Part shown: piece after piece, positions 1 through 7,707 of the stretch
Layout: every line of letters begins with the position of its first letter
Position numbering within the stretch: the stretch's first letter is position 1
Assembly: GCA_022562295.1 (NCBI GenBank)
Contig: JADFPO010000031.1
Location: 1-32,293 of the forward strand
Origin: Gemmatimonadota bacterium
GTDB lineage: Bacteria; Gemmatimonadota; Gemmatimonadetes; Gemmatimonadales; GWC2-71-9
Reading direction: 5' to 3'
Length of the DNA stretch: 32,293 nt
Program-made: the position numbers and the translations under genes
Notes under the pieces: generated by a model
Seen by the model: the letters and a program-made list of their open reading frames with translations, nothing else
The model's database searches: none
What the model was told of the DNA's origin: nothing

Positions 1-1416
1 ATTCGCGACATCCCTCCGTTGCGTGCGTTGCGCCGCGAACTCGAAGAGACGCCCAGCCGTGCCACACGATCGCGCGTCATGGCGGGCGGGGCCCTGCTGG
101 CGAGCGTGGTGGCCATCAGCTTGTGGCAAGCACCGATGCCGGCGATGGGGTTGGTTTTTGCAGGCGCCATCGTTGGAACGGTGCTCTTGCTCTGGCTGAC
201 CGCACGGCTCTTGATGCGCGTTACTCGCAGGCACTTCCCGCGCAGAGCGAGCTACGTTGTCAGGCAGGGCATCGCCAATTTGTTCCGGCCGCAAAACCAA
301 ACGGCCGCCGTCATTATTGCACTTGGCTTCGGCACCTTTCTGATTGCCACAATCTATTTGGTGCAACGGAACCTACTCGAGCCATTTGCCATCGACGCGA
401 GGGCCGGTGCGCCGAATCTCTTTCTCTTCGACATCCAGGAGGACCAACGCGACGGTGTCGCTCGGTTGCTGCGACAGAACGGAGCGCCGCCGATCCGGCT
501 CACGCCTCTCATACCCGCTCGCATCAGCACCATCAACGGAAGGAGCGTGGAGGAGATCCTATCCGACACCGCCGGCCCGTTCATACCGCGCTGGGCCCTA
601 CGCCGTGAATACCGTCACACGTATCGCGACACGATGGTGGGCACCGAGGAACTCGTTGCGGGGGAGTGGTGGAACACGACCCCGGGCCCCGGGTTGCCGG
701 GCGTGTCAGTAGAGGAGGGCCTCGCCGAGGAGCTCCACGTGGGGTTGGGAGACCGCATTACCTGGGACGTGCAGGGGATTCCGGTGGAGGTGGAGATCTC
801 GAGCATCCGGCGGGTGAACTGGGCCCGGTTCGAGTTGAACTTCTTCTTCGTGTTCGAGCCGCGCGCCCTCGAGTCCGCACCGCCGACTATCATAGCCTTC
901 ACACGCATAGACGAATTGCAGCAGCGCGCTGACTTTCAACGCGACCTGGTGCGCGAGTTCCCCAACGTCTCCGTGGCAGACCTGGCACTTCTGCAAAAAG
1001 CCCTGGAAGGCATAATTGACAAGGTCACCATGGGTATTCGCTTCATGGCACTGTTCAGCATCGGGAGCGGGATAATCGTGTTACTCGGCGCGATAGCGAC
1101 GTCTCGTTTTCACCGCATCCGGGAAGGCGTCTTGCTCAAGACGCTGGGAGCGAGCAAGAGGCAAATCGGTCAGATCCTGTTCACCGAGTACTTCGCTCTG
1201 GGCTCGCTGGCGGGGCTCACCGGCATTCTGCTGGCCGGCATTGCAGGCTGGGGACTAGTGCGATTCTTGTTCGATCTGAACTTCCACTTCCCCACAGCCC
1301 ACTTTGCGGCACTCTGGTTGGGTGTCGTGGCTCTCACCACGGGCATCGGCCTCGCCAACGGCCGCGATGTGCTGAAGAAACCGCCCCTGGCTGTGATTCG
1401 GGAGCTGGCCGAGTAG
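1..1416 (+). CDS. ABC transporter permease, FtsX/YbbP type (5' partial)
   Basis: This is the C-terminal part of a large permease with FtsX-like domains. The frame is open from base 1 (IRDIPPLRALRRELEETP), so the true start lies outside the window and the TTG at 19 is not a real start. After two N-terminal membrane segments comes a helix (FGTFLIATIYLVQ), a periplasmic domain of about 200 residues, then three membrane segments with the FtsX cytoplasmic signature REGVLLKTLGASKRQI. It ends PPLAVIREL, the usual end of YbbP-like permeases. Such proteins work with a LolD/MacB-type ATPase in extracting or exporting lipophilic substrates across the inner membrane. The ATPase is not in view. The last 69 bp of the gene and about 35 bp after its stop recur near 27272. 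Confidence 0.88.
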   Translation: MRDIPPLRALRRELEETPSRATRSRVMAGGALLASVVAISLWQAPMPAMGLVFAGAIVGTVLLLWLTARLLMRVTRRHFPRRASYVVRQGIANLFRPQNQTAAVIIALGFGTFLIATIYLVQRNLLEPFAIDARAGAPNLFLFDIQEDQRDGVARLLRQNGAPPIRLTPLIPARISTINGRSVEEILSDTAGPFIPRWALRREYRHTYRDTMVGTEELVAGEWWNTTPGPGLPGVSVEEGLAEELHVGLGDRITWDVQGIPVEVEISSIRRVNWARFELNFFFVFEPRALESAPPTIIAFTRIDELQQRADFQRDLVREFPNVSVADLALLQKALEGIIDKVTMGIRFMALFSIGSGIIVLLGAIATSRFHRIREGVLLKTLGASKRQIGQILFTEYFALGSLAGLTGILLAGIAGWGLVRFLFDLNFHFPTAHFAALWLGVVALTTGIGLANGRDVLKKPPLAVIRELAE

Positions 1417-1451
1417 GGACGAAGATTCCGGTGGACCAACCGCTCCCCCGT
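1348..1451 (+). repeat. Direct repeat copy 1 (permease 3' end and flank)
   Basis: This stretch recurs in the same orientation at 27272-27368. The first 73 positions align without gaps and I count 3 mismatches. After a 6-base gap, another 24-25 bases beyond the stop codon (GTGGACCAACCG and flank) also match. Similarity outside the coding part argues for a DNA-level duplication rather than two permease paralogues that happen to look alike. The rest of 1452-1711, before the TonB receptor, shows no gene or clear signal. Confidence 0.85.
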
Positions 1452-1711
1452 CCTGGGCGGTCGCACCCCCCGGCACGCCACGTGGCTAGGCTGATGGGAG
1501 GAAGAGAACGCACGTGGCATGCTCGCGTAGCCGCACTCGGGGTTCCACGCGCACGACGGAGCTATGCTCGTACAAATCCCATAGCGCCGGCGCCGATCCA
1601 TCGGGACCGACGGTCTTGCGAGGACACCGCCGCGCGTATTTGGCACGCTCTCAGGGGCAGCGTTGTCTCACTGCCCACCACGTAAACGCACTGACCGAAG
1701 GTGTGAACATA

Positions 1712-4453
1712 ATGGCAGCGCTTCGTATCTCATCGGTCTGCTCCATTCTCTTTCTCCTCCTCTCCGGGCAACTCACGGGGCAGGCTGACGCTATCACCGG
1801 GGCCGTAACCGACTCTGCGACCGGGAGCCCGGTCGCCGGCGCGCGGATCGAGGCGCTGGGCGCTGGCGGTGTAGTTGCAGCGGCCGCCCGCACCGACTTC
1901 CGCGGCCGCTTCCGCCTCACGGGGCTTGCCGCACAGCGCTACACAATTGTCTTCACGCGACTGGGCTACGCCAGAAGGCGAGTGGAAGACATCGCGCCGG
2001 GCGCGCCGCGGCTCGTGATTGCGATGGTGTCGGTAGCAGTCGGCATCGACCCCCTCGTCGTATCGGCGTCGAGAGTCGAGCAGACCTCGCTCGAGGCACC
2101 CGCGTCGGTTTCTGTCGTGGCCCGACGCGATATCGACGAGGCCACCGCGTTCACACCGCTCGACCATGTGCGAACCGTCACGGGGATCGACTTTGCCAGC
2201 AAGGGGCTGACACAGCATACCTACGCCGTGCGCGGGGGGCGTGGAGCGAACTCCGCCGTGTTGTTGACACTCATGGACCACCGCTACGCGGCCATTCCCT
2301 CTCTTCGACTCAATGTTCCCTATCTCCTTCCGACTACGAGCGATGACATCGAGCGGATCGAGGTCATCCGCGGGCCCGCGGCGGCGCTGTACGGTCCCAA
2401 CAGTGCACGCGGTGTATTGCACATCATCACGCGATCCCCGTTCGAGTCGCAGGGTACGTCTATCTCGCTGGTGGGTGGTGAGCGCTCGCTATTCCAGGGC
2501 TCGTTGCGCCACGCCAGGGTGCTGGGTAACCGGCTGGGCTTCAAGATTTCCGGGGAATACTTCCGCGCTAACGACTGGGAGTTTGTCGACTCCGTCGAAG
2601 CGCGAAACCGCGACCTTGCCATCCAGAAAGGCGCCGATCCTGACACGCTCCTGGTGGGCAACCGGGATTTCGGTATCGAGCGCGCCGTGGGACAGGCCCG
2701 GCTCGACTGGCGTCCCGGCGACAACACATCCGTGATGTTGACGGGGGGGCTGGCCCAGGCGATGAACACCATCGACTTGACCGGCGTCGGTGGGACGCAG
2801 GTGCGTGATTGGCGCTCCCAGTATCTCCAGGCCCAGGTGCGGCACGGACGGCTCTTCGCCAACGTGATCTACAACACCAGCGATGCGGGGGACACCTACC
2901 AGCTGCGCACGGGAGAGCCGATCGTGGACAACTCTGGCGTGCTGGCGGCTCAGCTGCAGCATCGTACGCAAGTAGCCACACGACACGATTTGCTCTACGG
3001 CGTCGACTTCAGGCGGACGATTCCCCGGACCGGCCGTACGATTCACGGACGGAACGAAGACGACGACGAGCTGAATGAGATTGGCGCCTATGTACATTCG
3101 ACCACTGCACTCTCGCCGAAGGTAGATCTCGTTGGGGCCCTGCGCCTCGACTACCACGATCGCATCAACGATCTGGCGATCTCGCCGCGTGCAGCGCTCG
3201 TGTTCAAGCCCTCACCGTCCCACGCTCTCCGGCTCACATACAACCGCGCCTATAATTCACCGGACCCGCAGGATCTCTTCATCGATCTCGTCGTCGACTC
3301 CTTTCCCGGCTTACCGTACGGGGTCCGGTGGCGGGGAACGCCGAAGCACGGTTTCAACTTCCGGCGCGATTGCGGCGGGCTGTGCATGCGCTCGCCCTTC
3401 AACCCGGCGGGGTCCCAGGCGTTCCTCCTGGCGGACGCGACGCTGATGTGGCCCGCCGTAGTCGCCCTTCTCCAGGCGCAAGGCGTGGACATCTCGACAC
3501 TACCGGCGCCCGATGCCACACAGGTCGGCACCGCTCTGCGAGCCCTCAACCTCTCAACCGGCGATTTCGATCAGGTTACGACGGCCGAGGTCGCCGACAT
3601 TGAAGCAGATCGACGCACCATGAGTAATGTGTTCGAGCTCGGATATAAGGGTGTGATCGAGGGCCGCATACTCGTCGGTGTGGACGTCTACCTAACCCGG
3701 GTGACTGACGAGTTCGGCGAGCTCTTCGCCGCCACACCCAACGTCTTCCTCGACCAGGCAACCCTCGAGCAGTATCTGGGCAACTTCCTGCCGGCTGCTC
3801 AGGCGGCACAGCTCGCCGACGAAATCACCCGGATTCCCCTCGGCACGGTCTCGCCCAAAGAGGCCGGCGATGCCGACATTGTGCTGGTCCAGCGTCAAGG
3901 CAGCGCCTATACACTGTGGGGGGCGGATTTCTCCATCACGGCCGAGGCCACGCCGGAGTTTTCGGTGCGCGGCACGTATTCCTGGACCAGCAGAGATTCC
4001 ATTACGAGCCTCGGCACCGTCGGCGACGTGATCCTCAGTGTGCCGAAACACAAGGGATCGGTGGCGTTGGGTTACCGCAACGACGACGTGGGTTTCTCAG
4101 CAAACGTCCGGGGGCGCGCGGTCTCGACGTTCCCGGTCGCCTCGGGAGTTTTGCGGGGACAGGTGACGTCGTATGCGCTGTTCGATGCGAGCGTGGGCTA
4201 TCGACTTCCGTGGGCACCCCACGTAAGGGTTTCCCTCAATGCGCAAAACATCTTCGACAACCGGCATCAGGAGTTTGCCGGAGCCCCGGAACTGGGCAGG
4301 TTACTGACGACGCGGTTGCATGTGACGTTTTTGGCAACGGCGGTCGGGCGGTGTGCTGCACAGCGGTGGGGAGCCGGCACGTACTCGCGGGTCCTCGGCC
4401 CTACGGCAGGGAGCAGAACGTCCTATCAATGCCCGAAGCAATCCGAAAGATGA
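1712..4453 (+). CDS. TonB-dependent outer-membrane receptor with abnormal C-terminal tail
   Basis: An outer-membrane gated channel for an unknown ligand (iron chelate, cobalamin, sugar or peptide). I chose the ATG at 1712, preceded by GAAGG, because it opens directly onto a signal peptide (SSVCSILFLLLSGQLTGQA); the longer frame upstream has no such feature. Next come a carboxypeptidase-regulatory-like domain (about residues 28-110, starting ITGAVTDSATGSPVAGARIE), a plug domain (about 120-240, with DDIERIEVIRGPAAALYGPN) and a 22-strand-type barrel. A normal barrel ends on an aromatic residue, and RLHVTF at 4313-4330 fits. The frame then runs on for 40 residues that do not look like a receptor and include GTYSRVLG, a piece of an N-acyl-D-amino-acid deacylase. 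The native stop has been lost through fusion with a neighbouring relic, and outer-membrane assembly may be affected. Confidence 0.88.
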   Translation: MAALRISSVCSILFLLLSGQLTGQADAITGAVTDSATGSPVAGARIEALGAGGVVAAAARTDFRGRFRLTGLAAQRYTIVFTRLGYARRRVEDIAPGAPRLVIAMVSVAVGIDPLVVSASRVEQTSLEAPASVSVVARRDIDEATAFTPLDHVRTVTGIDFASKGLTQHTYAVRGGRGANSAVLLTLMDHRYAAIPSLRLNVPYLLPTTSDDIERIEVIRGPAAALYGPNSARGVLHIITRSPFESQGTSISLVGGERSLFQGSLRHARVLGNRLGFKISGEYFRANDWEFVDSVEARNRDLAIQKGADPDTLLVGNRDFGIERAVGQARLDWRPGDNTSVMLTGGLAQAMNTIDLTGVGGTQVRDWRSQYLQAQVRHGRLFANVIYNTSDAGDTYQLRTGEPIVDNSGVLAAQLQHRTQVATRHDLLYGVDFRRTIPRTGRTIHGRNEDDDELNEIGAYVHSTTALSPKVDLVGALRLDYHDRINDLAISPRAALVFKPSPSHALRLTYNRAYNSPDPQDLFIDLVVDSFPGLPYGVRWRGTPKHGFNFRRDCGGLCMRSPFNPAGSQAFLLADATLMWPAVVALLQAQGVDISTLPAPDATQVGTALRALNLSTGDFDQVTTAEVADIEADRRTMSNVFELGYKGVIEGRILVGVDVYLTRVTDEFGELFAATPNVFLDQATLEQYLGNFLPAAQAAQLADEITRIPLGTVSPKEAGDADIVLVQRQGSAYTLWGADFSITAEATPEFSVRGTYSWTSRDSITSLGTVGDVILSVPKHKGSVALGYRNDDVGFSANVRGRAVSTFPVASGVLRGQVTSYALFDASVGYRLPWAPHVRVSLNAQNIFDNRHQEFAGAPELGRLLTTRLHVTFLATAVGRCAAQRWGAGTYSRVLGPTAGSRTSYQCPKQSER

Positions 4454-4656
4454 CGATCATGCCGGCGCGAAGGCTCGAGCGACGGTTCCCGCCCATGATC
4501 CGCAAGGGTCGGTTGAACCCCGGGGCCGATGCCGAAGTGGTCGTGTTCAACCCAGCAACCGTGATCCACCGCGCGACGTTTGAGGAACCCGCACAAAGGC
4601 CGGCCGGTATTCGGTACGTGCTGGTTGGTGGGTAGATCGTGGTGGAGGACGATGAA
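4360..4656 (+). pseudogene. N-acyl-D-amino-acid deacylase (D-aminoacylase) 3' remnant
   Basis: This is the C-terminal 90 or so residues of an amidohydrolase-superfamily deacylase. GTYSRVLG is read in the frame of the TonB receptor. From about 4400 the match moves to another frame: YGREQNVLSMPEAIRKMT, then IRKGRLNPGADAEVVVF, NPATVIHRATFEEP and GIRYVLVGG. A TAG at 4633-4635 then interrupts, although the frame continues sensibly as IVVEDDE. The remnant therefore has at least one frameshift, one nonsense codon and no 5' part. It stops exactly where an IS21-like end begins. Fragments of this family often sit beside receptors as whole genes, so deletion of an intervening stretch is likely. Confidence 0.75.
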
Positions 4657-4713
4657 TGTCAACGGCGATCGAAAATGTCACACTTTGGGCGGCTGAAAAT
4701 GTCGCATTTGGGG
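4657..4713. mobile_element. Possible IS21-family terminal remnant
   Basis: The stretch begins TGTCAACGGCGATC and carries two near-identical 19-base units, GAAAATGTCACACTTTGGG at 4671 and GAAAATGTCGCATTTGGGG at 4695, one every 24 bases. Multiple short repeats next to a TG terminus are typical of IS21-family ends, where they are transposase binding sites. No istA or istB gene is present, so this would be a solo end left after deletion. The family name is inferred from layout only. Confidence 0.4.
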
Positions 4714-4714
4714 G

Positions 4715-5183
4715 ACGAGCCTGGGCATCGTGGCCTGTTGTCAGCCTCTCCGGGTTCGGCTTCGTCCCGCCATCGAGAAGCCTCACATAATGCCGGCATA
4801 GCGGTTTCGTCCTCGGCGCGACTGATCACCGTGGTGGCCGCTCCTTTGAAGATGTGCTTCAACGTGCGGTTGAAGTTCCGATTCAGCCCGTGCATCTGCT
4901 GCACCGGCGCCTTGATCCACTCCCCACCTCTCGTGCGCACCCAGTCCGACGAGCTCCGCATCACGATCGCCAGTCCACAGTAGCTCCAGAACCCACGCTT
5001 GTTGGCGAACCGATACGGTGTGACCACGATGGCCAACAGCTTCGCTGTGCGGATCGGACCCAGCCCGGGGCAGCTCTTCACGATCCGGTACTCGCGATGC
5101 TGGCGAGCCTCGGTGATCAGCTCCTTCTCCGCACGCTTGCGTAGTTGGGTGAGAGCATCGAGCTCCAGGTATAGAAGCTCCAC
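4715..5183 (-). pseudogene. IS110-family transposase, C-terminal fragment
   Basis: The minus-strand reading has the Transposase_20 (IS110/IS116/IS902) C-terminal domain: SCPGLGPIRTAKLLAIVV, TPYRFANKRGFWSYCGLAI, then MHGLNRNFNRTLKHIFKGAA. The N-terminal DEDD catalytic domain is missing; upstream of about 5190 the sequence changes to a dikinase fragment. Near 4786 the match moves to another frame (MRLLDGGTKPNPERLT), the usual next block of the family, so there is also a frameshift. It cannot encode an active enzyme. IS110 elements lack the usual inverted repeats and I see no ends. Confidence 0.8.
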
Positions 5184-5197
5184 CGCTCTCGGGCCAC

Positions 5198-5399
5198 GTC
5201 ACGGCGCCAGCCGATCGCAGCGCGGTGGCGTTCTCGGCCAATCCCGCCAAGGGATTCGACACCGAGGTCGTGATCGAGGCGTGCTTCGGGCTGGGCGAGG
5301 GCCTGGTGGGCAGGGTCGTCACCCCTGGAGCAGTACACGTACGACTGTTACCGTGAGCGGGAGACGGCCCGTCGGGGAACAACGAATCGTCGGTGCTGA
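5198..5399 (+). pseudogene. PEP-synthase-like dikinase fragment (relic paralogue)
   Basis: About 65 codons from the ATP-grasp part of a PEP synthase/PPDK-type enzyme. One frame reads DRSAVAFSANPAKGFDTEVV and GLGEGLVGRVVTP. From about 5328 the match continues one frame over as EQYTYDCYRERETARRG, then a stop. The intact dikinase gene at 11002 has the same blocks in the same order (DKSGVAFSVNP, DTEVLIEASAGLGEHVVGG, YDWYREC). It is truncated on both sides and frameshifted. Together with the barrel fragment that follows, it suggests a decayed second copy of the lipid cluster. Confidence 0.8.
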
Positions 5400-5502
5400 A
5401 TCAGAACCGCGGATGCGGCCTGGTACGATTCGGAGTGCTCATATCGTTTAACGCTGAGGCTACCGAGTTCCACCCGGCGCTGCGGGGAGGATTGCCGGAC
5501 GC

Positions 5503-5679
5503 TCAGAACCAGTGCGTGAAGACGAGCGAGACGTAGTCATCCTGGCGCAGTCCGTAGAGCGGATCTCCCTCCTCGGCACCGGCGAACCCACGCGCGTCCA
5601 GATCCACCGTCCACCGGCCGCTCAGCCGTCGACTTGCCTCGATCGACAAGAGTGTGGCCGCGCTCGTACGGTCCACGAT
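5503..5679 (-). pseudogene. Outer-membrane barrel C-terminal fragment (relic paralogue)
   Basis: Read on the minus strand, about 58 codons end in a typical barrel terminus: DRTSAATLLSIEASRRLSGR, WTVDLDARGF, then DDYVSLVFTHWF and a stop at 5503. An in-frame stop lies just upstream at 5680-5682 and no start or signal peptide is present. The piece lines up well with the C-terminus of the intact barrel protein of the cluster (DRANGNMLFTAEGTRRFGDR, WTVTLAGHLYGG, DNRVSLTVRRFF). The adjacent 5400-5502 and 5680-5802 hold nothing I can recognise. Confidence 0.65.
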
Positions 5680-5802
5680 TCAGGGCGGCGAGCAATGCGA
5701 TGGTAAGCGTTTTCACCGTCGAGCCTCCTGCCTACTCAGTTACTGTTGCGCAGTCCACGGTCGGAGTCCGTCAAGCACCCCGACGACTCTTCGGTTCGTA
5801 AC

Positions 5803-7695
5803 TCAACTCCTGAGGCGCCAGCCGCCGCGAAATCGTCGCAGCCGGATCCAGAGCAGCCCCAGCGCTCCACGGCCGAGGACCCAAGCCATCCTCACCTTCC
5901 CCGCGTTGGGTGGCCGCAATGTCCCGCTCGTGTACCTATCGCGGCACAGACCCCGCTGTCGCTTGCCGCTCGGCGTCTTCGGAATGGTGCGGGGCGGCAC
6001 GAGCACGAGATCGTGGACGCGTGCGCCGCAGGACTCCAAGATGGCAGCTTGGGCCGCGTCCGCGAGCCGACGTCGCTCGGACTCATCGCTCAACGAGGTT
6101 TCGCACACGACCACAACCTGCTCCGTGGCCAGGGCTTCCTCGTAGACGCCGAATGCGACACTTCCGCCCGGCCGGATTCCGTTCACACCCTCGACACACC
6201 GCTCAATGTCTTCCGGGTAGAGGTTACGTCCGTTCACGACGATGAGATCCTTGGCGCGGCCAGTAACGTACAGCACCCCGTCCACGAAGTACCCGAGATC
6301 ACCCGTCCACAGCCAGCCGTCCCGCAGCACTTCTCCCGTTGCTTCTTGCTCTGCGAAATACGCACGCATGACTGACGGACCGGACACGACAACGTGACCG
6401 ATCTGACGGTCGGGAAGCGCGTCGCCGCTTTCATCCACGATCTGTACTTGATGTCCCGGCAGGGGCTTCCCGACACTCACGATCGCCGTGGACGGGCGTC
6501 CGTTCGTTGCCGGTACGGCGCGTCCGGCGTTCATGAATTCGCGATCGATCGTTTCGACCGTCGGAACGTTCCCCGGAGCCGGCAAAGTCACGGCCAGGGT
6601 CGACTCAGCTAGGCCGTACACCGGGAACATCGACTCAGCGCGAAACCCGTGCGGCGCGTAGAGCCCCTCGAACTCACGGAGCGTCCTGACGTTTACGCGC
6701 TCACTCCCATTGAACGCCAGGCGCCAGGACGAAAGGTCGAGATCTTCGCGCTCGGAGGGCTGTACACGTCTTACGCAGAGATCGTAGGCGAAGCTGGGCG
6801 CCGGAGAGAGCGTTCCGCGATAATCGGAAATCGCCCGCAGCCATCGCGCCGGACGCCGGAGAAATGTGGTCGGTGCCATGAGCACGAGCGGAATGCACCA
6901 GTAGATCGAGAACAGAAGCGTCCCAATCAGGCCCATATCGTGATACAGAGGCAGCCAGCTAATCGTGACGTCCCGCCGATTGATCTGCGATGCCTGACCG
7001 ATGGCATGTATGTTCGCGGTCAGGCTCGCGTGACTCAGTAACACGCCCCGAGGATGCCCAGTTGATCCCGACGTGAACTGAATGAGGGCCGGCTCACCCG
7101 GCTGGATCTTCGTTTCCAGATCGATCGGTGCCGCGGCTCGCAGCTCTTCGGCCATCACGATCTGACGAATACCGGCCGCGCGGAACGCAAGATCGCCAAC
7201 GATGGGTCGCACCAGTCGCGAAGTGACGCACACCGTGGCGCGGGAGCGCACGGCTATGAGGCCAAGCCTCCGCAGGCCTGCGTCTAACCGCAACCGAGCC
7301 GGCGGGTACGCGGGAACCGGGATGGCACCGATCATCTGGATGGCGAGGAAAGCACTGACAAACTCGAAGGAGGTCTGCAGCACCAGCAGCACGCGATCGT
7401 GCCGCTGCACGCCGAGCGCGGCGAGGCCCCGAGCCATGCGGCGGGTATCGTCCAGGATTTCCGCGTAAGACCGGTGCTCGGGCACACTGTCCGCTCGCTC
7501 ACCAAGGAGTGTGATCCCGGTTCCGTGATCGAGTGCCGCGGCCGCGGCCGCAGCATGTGTCGTGGTTGGGTACAGCGGTTTCAGCTCATCTGCAGTTTCG
7601 GGCACGCCGGCTCGCCACGAGTTAGTGCGGAAACTCAGGTCCGGCACCGCCGGAAAGCTCGGTCGGTACACACGATGCTTCGGTGGGCTAGGCAC
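5803..7695 (-). CDS. Fatty acyl-AMP ligase (FAAL)
   Basis: Activates a fatty acid as acyl-adenylate, most likely for transfer to the ACP encoded two genes upstream. At 630 residues it has the ANL-superfamily motifs in order: P-loop QFTSGSTGHPRG (206-217), WLPLYHDMGLIG (247-258, a FAAL-type motif), YGLAEST (360-366), WTGDLGY (463-469), GRAKDLIVVNGRNLYPEDIE (479-498) and the C-terminal catalytic lysine in PKTPSGKRQR (K578). The block RWLRAISDYRGTLSPAPSFA is also FAAL-like rather than acyl-CoA-synthetase-like. No carrier domain is fused to it; the C-terminus is a basic, partly hydrophobic tail of about 40 residues. The start is GTG with GGAG upstream, 12 bases after the stop of the aminotransferase-reductase gene, so it is the last gene of a three-gene operon. 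Confidence 0.9.
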   Translation of the reverse strand: MPSPPKHRVYRPSFPAVPDLSFRTNSWRAGVPETADELKPLYPTTTHAAAAAAALDHGTGITLLGERADSVPEHRSYAEILDDTRRMARGLAALGVQRHDRVLLVLQTSFEFVSAFLAIQMIGAIPVPAYPPARLRLDAGLRRLGLIAVRSRATVCVTSRLVRPIVGDLAFRAAGIRQIVMAEELRAAAPIDLETKIQPGEPALIQFTSGSTGHPRGVLLSHASLTANIHAIGQASQINRRDVTISWLPLYHDMGLIGTLLFSIYWCIPLVLMAPTTFLRRPARWLRAISDYRGTLSPAPSFAYDLCVRRVQPSEREDLDLSSWRLAFNGSERVNVRTLREFEGLYAPHGFRAESMFPVYGLAESTLAVTLPAPGNVPTVETIDREFMNAGRAVPATNGRPSTAIVSVGKPLPGHQVQIVDESGDALPDRQIGHVVVSGPSVMRAYFAEQEATGEVLRDGWLWTGDLGYFVDGVLYVTGRAKDLIVVNGRNLYPEDIERCVEGVNGIRPGGSVAFGVYEEALATEQVVVVCETSLSDESERRRLADAAQAAILESCGARVHDLVLVPPRTIPKTPSGKRQRGLCRDRYTSGTLRPPNAGKVRMAWVLGRGALGLLWIRLRRFRGGWRLRS

Positions 7696-7707
7696 GAGTG
7701 ATCTCCA

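Noticed and set aside
1514-1711. 66 extra N-terminal codons for the TonB receptor
   Set aside because: They precede a clear signal peptide at ATG 1712 and are rich in R, S and T with no domain.
4783-5382. A 199-codon minus-strand open frame across the IS110 fragment
   Set aside because: The Transposase_20 motifs are in a different minus-strand frame; this one has none and spans two unrelated relics.
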